Source of the DNA: Turritopsis dohrnii
Lineage: Eukaryota; Cnidaria; Hydrozoa; Anthoathecata; Oceaniidae
Assembly (NCBI GenBank): GCA_027922465.2
Contig: BQMF02000287.1
Coordinates: forward strand, 124,001-188,000
Direction: 5' to 3'
Length of the DNA: 64,000 nt
The notes under the pieces were generated by a model, which worked only from the letters and a program-made list of their open reading frames with translations, was not told the DNA's origin and made no database searches. Within the stretch, counting starts at the first letter, position 1. The number at the start of each line of letters is the position of its first letter. Positions 33,901-44,987 of this stretch are shown here, piece by piece. A program made the position numbers and the translations under genes.

Positions 33901-35446
33901 AACATCATCGCCTGCCCAATCACTTGCGGTTTTACGTTGTTTTGCATTTGAGGCAGTTTTAATGTGGAACGTTTTCAACCACCTGTAAAATAAAGGGTTC
34001 TTGGTTAACACTTTGTTTATATATGTAAAAAGTCAGTAATACATGTGTTGCACTAACCTTTACACACTTGACAAAGATTTTTAATAAATTTTTAATAAAT
34101 CGAAATAGCGATCAATATTTTTAAATAATAGAACATCCAACACATTAATTACCGACTTTGCATTTTAATATGTATATGTGTATACCGTGCCATTGTTTTC
34201 ATTTTTTCCCATGGGACACCCATTTCTGCTTTGAGAGCTTCAGCACTTATTTCTGCAAACCCGACATTGGATTTTGAGATAATATCTCTTCTCTGTTCGT
34301 CATCAAATAGCTTCACCAATTCCGCAGTTTGTATTTCTTTTGAAGAAGCGGATTCTCCAGATGTAACAGAAATGGTGTCCAACATATGCCTTGCACGTTT
34401 CTTTAATGTTCTTTGGCATACAGTATTGCTGTCTTTAACAGGCTTTTTGATGGATGTGAAGCAATGCGGCTAAGATAAATTAAAAGTTGTAAATATATAT
34501 ATTCATATTATGTGTCACGGTTATATATGTTTATATTATATATATGTTTTACCCTAGGACCACCAGAAGGAAACGTGATAATGTTGGATGTTGCATTTGC
34601 CATTTTGTGTTTCAAAATGTGGAGTGCTGCATCTTCCATGTTTCGCGTCAAAGAATCGGTTTGTTGAATAGAAAATATTTCGTTTATGATGTTGGTGGAG
34701 ATCTCTTTTGGTTGCGGACCTTTACAATTTTTTTCGTGATTGATCTTTTTTGCCTTTTCTGATATTTTAAATGCTTCTCCACATTTTTTTCTACATTCTA
34801 TTGTGATGCAGTTGATCATTTCAACAACATGATGAGCATATTCAATATCTCCTGGGTAAATAGCTTTGGAACATATTTTGCACACTGTGTTTTCAACTGA
34901 TTCTCCCTCCAATGATGGTACAATGCAATACAAACAATATGTATGTCGACAAGTAAGGACAACCGGTTGAATCATGAATTTGTTGCAGGAACAGCATCTG
35001 CAAAGATCTAAGTGGCTGTTGATATTTTCACAGATTTTTATGTCATTTATGTCAATTGGTTGTTCTTTCGGTAAACTATTTATTAATGAATTTATGTTAT
35101 GTCTTGTCCATATTTTATTTTGATTTGTTTTTGGTCTTTCTGGGCTTTTCTTTTTTGTTTTTCTTCCCACTTTTTTATTGCAAACAGTGCATGGTTCACT
35201 GTGGGCTTGCCATACTTTGATTTTTAATGATGTCGTGGTAGATCTAATTTCCACATTTCTGATAGTCTGATAACATTTTTGGCAAATTTTGTCTGGATGG
35301 ATAGTTAAGTCATCAGAAGATACATCATAAAAAAAAACTGCTTTTATGTTATCGATAAGTGAGGAGACAAGTATGCAGTCTTTTTTAAGGTTTTCCCCAC
35401 ATATTCTACACAAGGCTTGTAGTTTTTTTGAATGGTGTTCGGCCAT
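30902..35446 (-). CDS. RAG1-like protein (N-RAG-TP-type), 963 residues, ten coding exons
   Basis: Exons: 35446-34553, 34469-34186, 33982-33770, 33653-33414, 33336-33266, 33188-32995, 32922-32593, 32515-32357, 32273-32081, 31215-30902. All introns are GT-AG and the phases match, giving an unbroken frame. The N-terminus follows vertebrate RAG1: HHSKKLQALCRICG, C13/C16 with HPDKIC..C55/C58, WQAHSEPCTVC (86/89), then a RING finger (C151, C154, C166, H168, C171, C174, C189, C192) and a Cys/His tail. The core has candidate catalytic D485 (VGGDHGGGTFK), D553 (YGDYAFLCAMYGISGASG, followed by RHPCLFC, as RAG1 has after its second Asp) and E906 or E910 (YSEQGGES). A DNA transposase-type nuclease is expected, acting in the nucleus. 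No RAG2-like (kelch) gene is visible, and no flanking inverted repeats were found, so it may be an immobile or domesticated copy. Confidence 0.85.
31281..32071. mobile_element. 790-bp inverted-repeat element in the last intron of the RAG1-like gene
   Basis: TACCGTCTATCGTCCTAACT followed by TCGGACATCCTTCCAAACTT and TCGGACAT is inverted at the right end (ATGTCCGAAGTTTGGAAGGA ... GACGGTA). TA borders each end. No ORF. The element lies wholly between the acceptor of exon 10 and the donor of exon 9, so it does not break the gene. Confidence 0.75.
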
Positions 35447-35999
35447 GACAGGTAAGAGGGAAGGCTCTGGGTGCCTCCGAAATGTGATATGAACTGAAGG
35501 TAAAAAAAATGATTGGAAACCAAGCTTTGTATTTTCTTGAAGTTAATACGATGAGGAACCGAGGGTTTGTGTTGATTTTGCTGTGAAAATTAAATTTTAT
35601 GTGTTTTCAGGGTCTTGAAATGAAGGAATTTTACAGATTTTTTTCCTGGACGATATTCGCTTGTTTTGAGATGTCAGATCAATAAAGATCAAAAAAACTT
35701 TTTGTTTGTTTGGCCTTGGTCATTTTTTCAACAATTAAAATCAAGTTTTGTGAAGTATAAGGCATGTGAACTTGAATATCTAGGGTTTTGTGAGACTAGG
35801 GTCTATTTGGCCAGCGCTAAATTATGTCTCTAGGAACATTATACGAGAGGCAGTCAACTGCGCATGTGCATAATTAAATTCCGAGTTCCGGCGAGCTTTG
35901 AACGACCGTGCATGATCTAACCTCACCATTAACTGAAGTATAACTCAACGTAAAATGAATGACAATACTGTTACAACAAATTGTCAACCTGTTTCATCT
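35447..35999. other. 5' flank of the RAG1-like gene, non-coding
   Basis: No further exon or terminal repeat is recognisable. It would hold the promoter of the minus-strand gene. Confidence 0.4.
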
Positions 36000-36092
36000 C
36001 AACCTCGAACCCAGGGTTTCTTGTTTTTCGATATACGGATTGCGGCGAAGATTCGTAAATCGAAAAGGCAAGAAACCCTGGGTTCGAGGTTG
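36000..36092. mobile_element. 93-bp foldback MITE, copy 2
   Basis: CAACCTCGAACCCAGGGTTTCTTG and its inverse flank a loop that contains a short imperfect hairpin. The flanks are TGTTTCATCT and TGTTTCAACT, a 10-bp duplication with one mismatch. It belongs to the same family as 25604-25673. Confidence 0.75.
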
Positions 36093-36124
36093 TGTTTCAA
36101 CTCATATTTTTCTAGTCATTCACG

Positions 36125-38837
36125 ATGGAAAGTATACTTCAGCTCGTTTTCTCAGTGTTGCTGGATTGGAAATTTATAATTGCTTTCATTGTTGGTTTCC
36201 TTGCAGGTGAAGTTTATTTCTTTTGTACTGTGTACAGATAAATGTAGTAAGTGAAACGAGAAACAAATAACAAGAAAGAACTTTTAAACTTTCGCATGGG
36301 ATAGTCATGTTGTCTCATAAGGCTCCTATTCATATGCGATCTCTAATGTTCTTCATTATCAGACTGACGAATTCCATGAAATTTTTCTAGGCGAACAAAC
36401 AAGGTAGATAGAGGATAGTAAGCTGAAGCCAAACTAACCGATAAAAACCGGAAGTTGTGTTAGAGAAGATGTAAGTTATTACCATGGAAACAGTAAACAT
36501 TATTTTAACCAATTTATTTTAGTGGTGTACCTTTATTCAACCAGAAATTTTGGGTACTTTAAATCGATTGGATTATCCAGTCCTAAAGCATATCCGTTTT
36601 TGGGGAACAGTTTTCAACTGTTATCACCGACTGGACCAAGAAAAGGAGTGTTGGAACTGGTGAAGAAACATGGTAAAGTGTTTGGCATGTTTCAAGGTAA
36701 TACACCAGAAATCGTGGTCGCTGATGCTTCCTTTATCAAAGAGATTATGATAACAAAGTTCCATATGTATGTGGAGCATACTCATGTATCCTTTGGTTGC
36801 GAATGGATCGACAAAAACATCTCAAACTTGCCAGCTGATGAATGGAAACGGGTTAGGCATGCCTTAGCTCCTGCGTTTACAATAGGAAAATTGAAGCTAA
36901 TGGTGACTGATATTGTTAATGTTGGTAAAGATCTCACCAAATATATGATGGAATTAACGGAATCTCAGGTAAATACTGCAGATATGAAGCCAATATGTGC
37001 CAAGTTTTCTATGGACGCTATCGCAAGGACTGTGTTTGGAATCTCCATAAATTCATTTCAAAATCCCAATAGTGAGTTTATTAAATACGCAAAAATGGTG
37101 TTACCTCCAGAACAATTTGGAATTCAAACAATGCTTCAAATGATAAATGTCATAGCTCCAGATGTAATGAGATTGTTAGAGAAATTTGGAGTGACAATCC
37201 TTTCAAAAGATTGCACAGGATTCTTTGAAAGTATCGTCGATGATTTGTTCAAGGCTCGGGAAAACGAGATTGATCGAAGAAATGATTTTCTTGCACTAAT
37301 GGTAAAAGCACGAAGGCTACGGATTGAACAAGCCAAGAAAGGTGACATGGGAAAGGGACTTGACAGAATAGACATACTCGGTTCTGGATTTGTCTTTTTT
37401 ACCAGCGGTTACAGCTCGATATCTTCCGGTCTCTGTGCTTGCGTATACTATCTTGCAAACAATGAAGATTGGCAACAAAAGACTTATGAAGAAATTGAAA
37501 CCGTGTTATCAAAATCCAATGGGGAAATTGATATGACCATAATGAAAGAAATGCCATTGTTGGAAATGGTTGTCAAAGAAAGCATGCGCATAGCTACACC
37601 TATACCGTTGATTGATAGAGTGGCTGGTGAAGATAATGAAATCAAGGGAGTCCCAATCAAAAAAGGTAGCAGCTGCAAGCTCAACAGCATCTTATTATGT
37701 TTCTTTGTGTTCTGTGAAAATCTCACTGTCAGTGTTGTTTTCTTCTTCTCGTCATTTGTAAACAGTTTTCCTACACGCAAGAGTTTGCGACACTTTTAAG
37801 CGCTTTGTATGTAGGCGCAATATGAAATGATATTTATGTCATCAGCTTTAAATCCTTAGTATAAAGATAGTTTTTGACTTCGTGCTTTAAGTCTTAATGT
37901 TTCATGACGTTTTCAGGTCAACGTGTTTGGATTCCGGCTCACGCCATACACAATCTTCCGGAATATTATCCTGAACCAGAAAAGTTCAATCCAATGAGGT
38001 AACAGAAGAAGTTGTTATCATTTTTACATTAATTTCTATTTTTACTTTAACGAGGCCATCAAAGCCAGGTTAATTTTTCAGTAACGCCAGTGTCTATTAT
38101 CTTCTTTTCTGTCCTTAATTGTTTTAACCAGGAATTCTTATTAGTTGGTTTTACTTCTATTAAGGTTTAGACCTGGCGATTACGACGATTAAAATTCAGT
38201 GTAATCGTCTAATGTAAACACTTTTGCAATCGTTATAATCGTCGTAAGCGCCTGACAATTAAGACGAGGAAATATGAAAAATTACTGATTGTTCACTAGT
38301 TACTATAATGAAATACTCGATAGTGTCCACATCTGGGGATTGCTAGGATTTATTTTTTTAAACGTCATAATCGTCGTAATCGCCAGGTCTGTACCCGGCT
38401 TTAATAGTGTGATATAATGGCTGAAAATTACCAATCTCTTGCAGCGTCATGAAAATAATAATGACCTCTAAGGGCTTTCGTCTTACATAATTTGAGTCAC
38501 AAGTATATAATCATTTTCAGATTTCAGAATAGCAAGGAGACGGAGTACATATGGCTTCCGTTTGGATTGGGACCACGTATTTGCATTGGAGATCAAATAT
38601 CTATGATGGTGATAAAAATCGGATTACTTCACTTGCTAAGGTTAAGCATTATAAACGTCTACCGATAAATATCGGATAATCTCATGTGATAAATTTTAAC
38701 ATGGTATTTTTCTATCAATTATTTATTTTAGATCATTTAAATTCTTTCCCGCCAGTGGAAAAGAGCAGATTGAGTTTAATGCCTTTAGCGTTATAAAAGC
38801 AATGGCGTCTTTTGAACCTCGCGTAAAGAGCGATTGA
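36125..38837 (+). CDS. Cytochrome P450, clan 3-like, 510 residues, five exons
   Basis: Exons 36125-36206, 36523-37665, 37917-37998, 38521-38640, 38732-38837, all GT-AG with matching phases. Heme-thiolate monooxygenase, expected in the endoplasmic reticulum membrane. Exon 1 is a membrane anchor (MESILQLVFSVLLDWKFIIA). Then a proline-type hinge (SSPKAYPFLGN), helix C region (WKRVRHALAPAFT), helix K ExxR (VVKESMRI), a PEPEKFNPMRF stretch and the heme motif FGLGPRICIG with the proximal Cys. The I-helix reads FFTSGYSSISSG in place of the usual (A/G)Gx(D/E)T(T/S), so the acid-alcohol pair is missing. This may mean isomerase-type or altered oxygen activation. Sequence style suggests clan 3 (CYP3/CYP5-like). 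Substrate unknown. An AATAAA lies near 39047. Confidence 0.92.
38169..38390. mobile_element. ~220-bp MITE in intron 3 of the P450 gene
   Basis: AGACCTGGCGATTACGACGA at the left and its inverse TCGTCGTAATCGCCAGGTCT at the right, with further ATCGTCGTAA motifs inside. No ORF. Confidence 0.75.
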
Positions 38838-40157
38838 TATGTGGAATCAACAAACAGTTGTGAAAATCGCAGCCAAAAGGAAGGCGATCTATTGATTTTA
38901 TTTTGAAAACGTTCTTATATAACCAATTTACAAAATAACTTAGTTACTTGCAAGATTTAATCTCTTTCCCCCGACTATTTCCCCCAAACATATGAAGGTC
39001 TTGAAGTCGCATTTTACAAAGTTTACGCTACCTAAAGCTTATTGAAAATAAAAAAATTGTTTTTTAGTGCAAACCTGTAAAATATTTTTAGTTGCTTAAG
39101 TATTTTGTGGATTTTAGGCTGCTTCTTAACTGGGAATTTAAGATAAAAAATACGTGTTGTATTTTCTACATTGTTTTTTTGAGTTCGCAATATATACGCA
39201 TACAGTATTTGTATTTTAGTGAATTTTTGTCAATCTTTTAATGGTAAAGAAACAATTTTATTTGACGTAGTACACCAATTTGAAAGTCTCATAAAATTAT
39301 AAGCGATTATGCCGACCAATAATAGACCATTCCCGAAATTCTTTTTAAACATCGTGATCACCTCGTTTTAAAGATTTTAAAAATGCAGCCGATTACGGCA
39401 GCAAGTCAGCGGCGTTTTTGTTAATCTTGCAAAATTTTTTCATCATTTACTTGAACAGTACTGACCAGAGAAAGAACAACAAGATGCCCTAACAGGCACA
39501 AGTATTCCCTGCGAATGACTGTAAGGCTTTCAAACAATAACAGAGTGACATTTTCTGATCCAGAATTATTTTTCTAGAGCTCACATGTGTTCAACAAATT
39601 TAACAACCTTATTATTATAAAGAACATCAAGTTCTTGCAAGCTTTTTTAAAAATAATTTTATTCATTTACATTCCCTAGAGTATCAAAACATAACACCAT
39701 GACATAATAGAAAGTTTTGCCGGAGATCAAGCTTAAAATGAAACGTGTTCAGTATAAAAATCCATTAGACGACACTCCTTCATAGATATTTCTAATAAAA
39801 AAATCATAGACGACGACGACGACGAAACCCTATTCCAATAGTCATCTGGCTAAAGCCGCTGACTAATTATCCCACTGTGAAATTGAAATAATAAGTCCAT
39901 ATTACTGAGCAATAAGAAATGTAATTAGTGAAACAATAAAATGTATAGAAACGAGGCGGTAAACTTGATAGCGAGACACTTAGCACGGTGTTTTAACAGA
40001 AATTCGGAAAAAGGTCTGTTGCATTTTGAATAAAACAACAGTAACTAGAATTTGTTCCACATGTACTCAAAATTAGCAGCGAAATATTCCGTTCGAACTT
40101 TCGAATTTTCGAACTTATGGCGTTCTAAAAGTCAAGCGGTGTTTTAAAGCTGAACGG
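38838..40157. other. 3' flank of the P450 gene, non-coding
   Basis: Holds the probable polyadenylation signal (AATAAA near 39047) and a short (GAC)n at 39810-39825. Nothing else recognised. Confidence 0.45.
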
Positions 40158-40425
40158 ACCGACTTAAACGGTGTCCGACTTAAACGGTGTTCGACTTAAA
40201 CGGTGTCCGACTTAAACGGTGTCCGACTTAAACGGTGTCCGACTTAAACGGTGTCCGACTTAAACGGTGTCCGACTTAAACGGTGTCCGACTTAAACGGT
40301 GTCCGACTTAAACGGACCATTTTGGTTTGATGTAGGTAAGAAAATTCAAGCAGGACAAGGTTTTAGTCCGACGAAAACAAGAATCGGACTTAAACGGTGT
40401 CCGACTTAATGGGGTTGTACTGTAT
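40158..40425. repeat. 16-bp minisatellite within a pogo/Tigger-type terminus
   Basis: About ten copies of GACTTAAACGGTGTCC in 16-bp steps (40158-40316), then a spacer and GTCCGACTTAATGGGGTTGTACTGTA at 40399-40425. The latter is a typical right end of pogo/Tigger-like elements. The motif GTCCGACTTAA is shared by the terminus and the array, so the array is an expanded subterminal repeat. I do not find the matching left end. Confidence 0.7.
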
Positions 40426-42221
40426 CTTCGAAATCAATAAGAGTACTTTCCACAATGTTCTCTAGAGAATGAGGAACGCTGAAACTAAGTGCAAATTAGA
40501 ACCGAATTACCCATTTTGGGACAAACATATAAAGCAATTGTGAAATTTTCATCGAATTCACCGGAATAACAAAGGAAGATAAATATCAGCTTTGCTCTCC
40601 TAATAAATCTTAAATTTGCACAGGTTAAGGCCGGACCAGGTTAAGGCCGGACCAGGTTAAGGTCGGACCAGACGCATCCAACATTGGAGAGGTTACAAAG
40701 TTTTCGAAAAATGAAAAAAGAAAAGCACAATCGTGTTTCTTAGATGAAGTTTAGTTTCGATAAAACGTTTCATGCAACATTCTTCTGCATCTGATATAAA
40801 ACAAATTGTTTTGGATGCGTTTGGTGGATAGATCATCCAGCATTTTGATTTTCAGCAAGGAGAAACATACACGAAAAAAAGAGAGTGTTTTTCAAGCGTT
40901 TTCAAGCGACATTCGAAAGCTATTTGACCAAAATAATCATGGAAATCAAAACATTTCAATCAAAAAAGAACTGGGAAAGGGTTTACAGAGACAGTGTCGT
41001 CAATGAACTTGCCCAGCCGGCAAAATCGTCAAAAAGTCACTGTGACGGAGAGAAGTTTTATTGAAATTGTGTGCAACTTTATATAGAAATGCACTCCTTC
41101 GCAGAGATTTTTTAGCAAATGTGCCGGCTGGGTGTGCTTGTAAAAAAACAGGTGTGACAACGCTTCGATCGAAAACTAGTGATCGTCTCTTGTTAGGTCT
41201 ATATAGTGGCTGACATTTAATAAAAATTATATACTTACACTACACTCCACTCCCTACGCGCCTGAACAAAGACATTAATCCCTTTACTTCAAACTCTGTT
41301 TTTCGCATACATTTCATTAAATTGACATGTCACCTTCTCTCTAAGTCAGTCACACTCCTTATGCTGCAACACAACTCATAACAGCTTATAAACGACTATC
41401 TTCTCCAATAAGCGCCCCATCCAAGTTGAAAATAGTTTTATAAGCGCCCCTCTCTAATAAACGCCCGAATGTTAATTAGAATTTTGAAGCAAAAACGCAA
41501 TATGACGTAATAGAAACGAAAGATCGTTTTTTAAAAGTATTTACATGATGTTATGTATAAAGATTGTTGAAGAAAGTATCCCCTTCTTAATATTTCTAAT
41601 TTAACATTCAAACGTTTCTGCAGGTTGAAATATTGAGTTATTAAATAATCAAAATGAAACTTCATGTCATTCTCTTCTTAAAGGTTTACGCCCTGAAGAA
41701 TATCTTCGATTTTCTCCGAGTAAAAGATCGTTAATGGACGCATGCGCGTAATAAAAGTTACTCCGTAAATCGCCGTGAGCAGTTTCCCTCCGTGTTACAT
41801 TGTATTCTGCTGATGCGCGACAACCACAAGCTTAAATCACCTCTTCTCATGCCATGTTTTATCTCACGATTAAGAATTGGAAAAATTGGGGTAAAATATA
41901 AGGGAAAATCACTGCCAAATTCGAAATCAGTTCTGCTTGGTGCAAAATTTTATGTAGAGAATTTTCGAAATGTGGTCCAAAATAATAGGCCCAAAATTTG
42001 TAACAATTTCATATAAACATTGTAAAAAATCGTTCATCACCGTGAATAGTAGGAGTAGGGAAGAGGAAGGGAAACTCATGGGTATTTCAAAGACTTTTCT
42101 GGTGTGTTAAAGGGAAAATATTTAAATCAAGATGTAGTATATTGAACATGGAATATGTTTGTATGTGTTGGAAATACTAGTGTTATTATATATGAATAAT
42201 TAATAAGTTGGGAATCATGGT
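40426..42221. other. Non-coding stretch with a 16-bp triplication
   Basis: CAGGTTAAGGCCGGAC is repeated three times at 40620-40670. At 41009-41142 GCCCAGCCGGCA and TGCCGGCTGGGT face each other. At 41400-41475 AATAAGCGCCCC-type motifs recur. The ORFs at 40806-41006 and 41792-42016 have no recognisable domain. Confidence 0.45.
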
Positions 42222-42397
42222 ACAGTCCACTTCCAAAAACTCGAACTCGCTGAGGACCGGGAAAATACAAGTTCGAGAGTTGAAATTATGATAGAAATTA
42301 CATTAATTATATGTCAAGAGACCAACAGAAAAAGTTCGAGTCATCGAGGAGTTTCGAGAAATCGAGTGTTTTCGAGAGTTTTCGAGAGTCGATTGTA
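42222..42397. mobile_element. ~175-bp pogo/Tigger-like MITE
   Basis: Left TACAGTCCACTTCCAAAAAC with TCGAAC. Right GTTTTCGAGAGTCGATTGTA, whose inverse TACAATCGACTCTCGAAAAC resembles the left end. TCGAG motifs recur inside. Confidence 0.6.
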
Positions 42398-42669
42398 CAT
42401 AATGATCTGGTATTTGTATCTATTTAATTTTGTTTTTGTTTTTTTTAAATCACTGAACTAATCGTGTGAAGTCGTGGTAACACGCAGTCGAACTCATTTA
42501 GAAGAAGTGGTCATATTCACCAGCAGCGCTGGTATAATATGTGGTTATTTCTGATAACGATTCAATAAGAATTGCGAACTCACGAAACGTGAAAACAAAA
42601 ATAAACATAATGAACATTTTTGTCAACAAACAAATCACTTAAACAGGTTTTATGAAACGAACTTTTAAG

Positions 42670-43770
42670 GCTGAAATACACGATCAGTTTGAACTGACAG
42701 TTTTAACTGATGATAGAAAAACCTGATCGTGTGTAAACAGAAACAACTGATGAATTTTTCACGATCCTTTTAAACTGATCAGTTTTTTTAAAAGATGGAC
42801 GTGTTCATCTTCTTCAGTTAAACTGATGAAAATATTCCATTGAAATCATGAGGTAAACCAAATGTTTCTTTTGTTTTCAACGCATGACGAATACTTCCGA
42901 ATGATTTTGTGGCAATTTTATGTGAAAATGAAGTGAGCGGTTATTTGCACGTCAAAAATAACAAATAGAATGAAGAAAAATGATAAACGAGGGCATTTCT
43001 TTTCCTAATCACACGGTTTGGTGTTTTAACAAAAACGGCGCCTCATATGAGAGTGCAATTAATCCGTAATCTCCTCACTTGTGAAATTACAAGCGATCAT
43101 GAGACTTTTCAAACAATCCAATCTTTTGTTTCAAAACATTCGAATATTTTGTTTCAAAACATTCGAATCTTTTGTTTCAAAAAGGATTGATAACTTTATC
43201 GTTTTTGTAATGTTGAGTTAAGAAAACTAAGTTTTTGTTGTACACTACGAATCTGCCTTACCGTCCCCTCGGCTCATAAAGTGTGATTAGCATGTAATCG
43301 CACGTTGTATATGCTCGTGCAATTAAGGATAAATTTGTATTCGTTATTTCTGGACAAAAATTTCACGAGTCCATATACATATCGAATGTTCAATAAGGAG
43401 CAGTAATTCATCAAAAGTAACAGGTTCAATACACAAGAACTTTTGATTCTCCAAATGATCTTTCTGCCTTTAATTCATTTTCACAACGTGGTGCATGCAC
43501 CCAATTAATATCTCTGTTGTAACCACGGCTTCACCCAAATTGTTGGTTTCTTTCTTACACTCTTCTTTCTTTTTTCTTTTTACGATAAAAGCCACAACCG
43601 ATGCAATTACCGCATCTTGCACTGCGCTGCCCATGTTAAAAAAGAAGAAAAGATGACAGTTTTTTTCATTTTAAACAGAACGTGTAGGCAAGTGCGTTTC
43701 ATCAGTTTAACTGAAGAAAAAATAACTGTCAGTTTAAATTGATCCATTTAAACTGATCGTGTATTTCAGC
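42670..43770. mobile_element. 1.1 kb inverted-repeat element
   Basis: GCTGAAATACACGATCAGTTT (left) is the inverse of AAACTGATCGTGTATTTCAGC (right). The AACTGA/TCAGTT motif recurs in both subterminal regions (42680-42840 and 43700-43765). Inside, TTTTGTTTCAAAACATTCGAAT is repeated at 43120-43190. No coding region. The flanking TTTTA-type sequence does not give a clean duplication. Confidence 0.65.
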
Positions 43771-43887
43771 TTTTACACAGTAACTCAACTCATGGAAATG
43801 GTCAACTTTACGTGAATCCAGTGGGTATGATCGATGAAACGTCACTGCGATGAAGAGTACTGTTACTGAAATAGTGTTATTGTTTTA

Positions 43888-44340
43888 CAGTAGACTCTCT
43901 ATAATTCGACTTTCCATAACTCAAACTCTCCATAATTCAAACTGAATCATTGGTGGTCCTTCAAGTTAAAAACTAGCAATATCACTCTCTATAACTCGAA
44001 CTCCCAATAATTCGAACGATTTTGTTATTCCCTTCAAGATTCGAGTTAGGGGTGTTCAATAAATCTATATTATCGAAAGAGGCCCCGCCATGATTGGGGC
44101 CAAATGTGGCAAGAAAATTTTTGAAAAATACTACCTCTAGATTGCCTATAAAAGCACTCAAAATCTATAATTTCCACCACATGACTTTCAATTATTAGGG
44201 AAGGCAAAAACAAATTTCTCATAATTGACAAAAATGCTCAAGACCCCCCACCCACCCCCCCCCCCCCCCTAATTCTACGTCCTTGCTCCTGGATTTCCAA
44301 ACTACAGTAGAATCTGTATAAAAAAACTGTCCGCTTTAGA
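43888..44340. mobile_element. Partial pogo/Tigger-type termini
   Basis: TACAGTAGACTCTCTATAATTCGAC at 43886 and TACAGTAGAATCTGTATAAAA with CTGTCCGCTTTAGACAG at 44303 are both left-end-like pogo/Tigger sequences, but no matching right end is evident. Internal CTCTATAACTCGAAC and a C-run (44256-44270) are present. A related GTCCGCTTT motif recurs to about 44820. Confidence 0.5.
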
Positions 44341-44987
44341 CAGATGTCCCCTTTATAGAGAGTTTCCCTAAAGATGATTGATGAAAGTTGTAATATTTCG
44401 TTTTCCGTGGGTATGTCAACTTTGTTCTCAGGCTATAATAGACATAGGGAACAAAAACAAGTATTTTATGCAGTTCAGAACAAATATCAACAAAAAGTCT
44501 TTACAGAAATCCTACAGAGATGAAAAAAATTCTGTGATGGGTTTTTGATGTTCTCGATCTTTTTTATTTATTACCGAAGGCATGGCTGGACTTTCACCGC
44601 CAATTAGAGAGCACAATTGAATCCTGTCTAACATTGAAATCAGTTCTAAACAACTAATGTTTTCTTTCTCATCGTTGATTTCCTTGTCGTCACTGTCGCA
44701 GCAATTGTTCGCATCTTCGATATTATCTAGTGTCCGCTTTATGCCGAGATTTTTTAGGGGAAATGTTCATTTGGTGCATGAAAAAGGTGTTCGCTTTGGT
44801 ACTGTCCGCTTTGTGTTGTGTTGTCTTGGAAAGAATTATCCGGTAATTTGTTGGTGTCGCAAAGACAAATCATGTGCGATTAAAAAAGTCTTATAAGTAA
44901 AAGGAAAGTCTTAAATCTTCTTTACATCTTTAGATTTGTGAATACATAACGAGATCATATTTCATTAGAGAAAAGATGTCTGAAATT
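44341..44987. other. Non-coding, Tigger-related GTCCGCTTT motifs
   Basis: A 79-codon ORF at 44657-44896 overlaps these motifs and shows no domain, so it is not called. No other structure recognised. Confidence 0.4.

Noticed and set aside
36125..36206. Minus-strand or alternative starts for the P450 at 36522
   Set aside because: The exon at 36125-36206 supplies an ATG, membrane anchor and matching phase, so 36522 is an acceptor site and not the start.
42700..42760. Second hammerhead-like CTGATGA...GAAA
   Set aside because: There is no room for stem II between the two core motifs.
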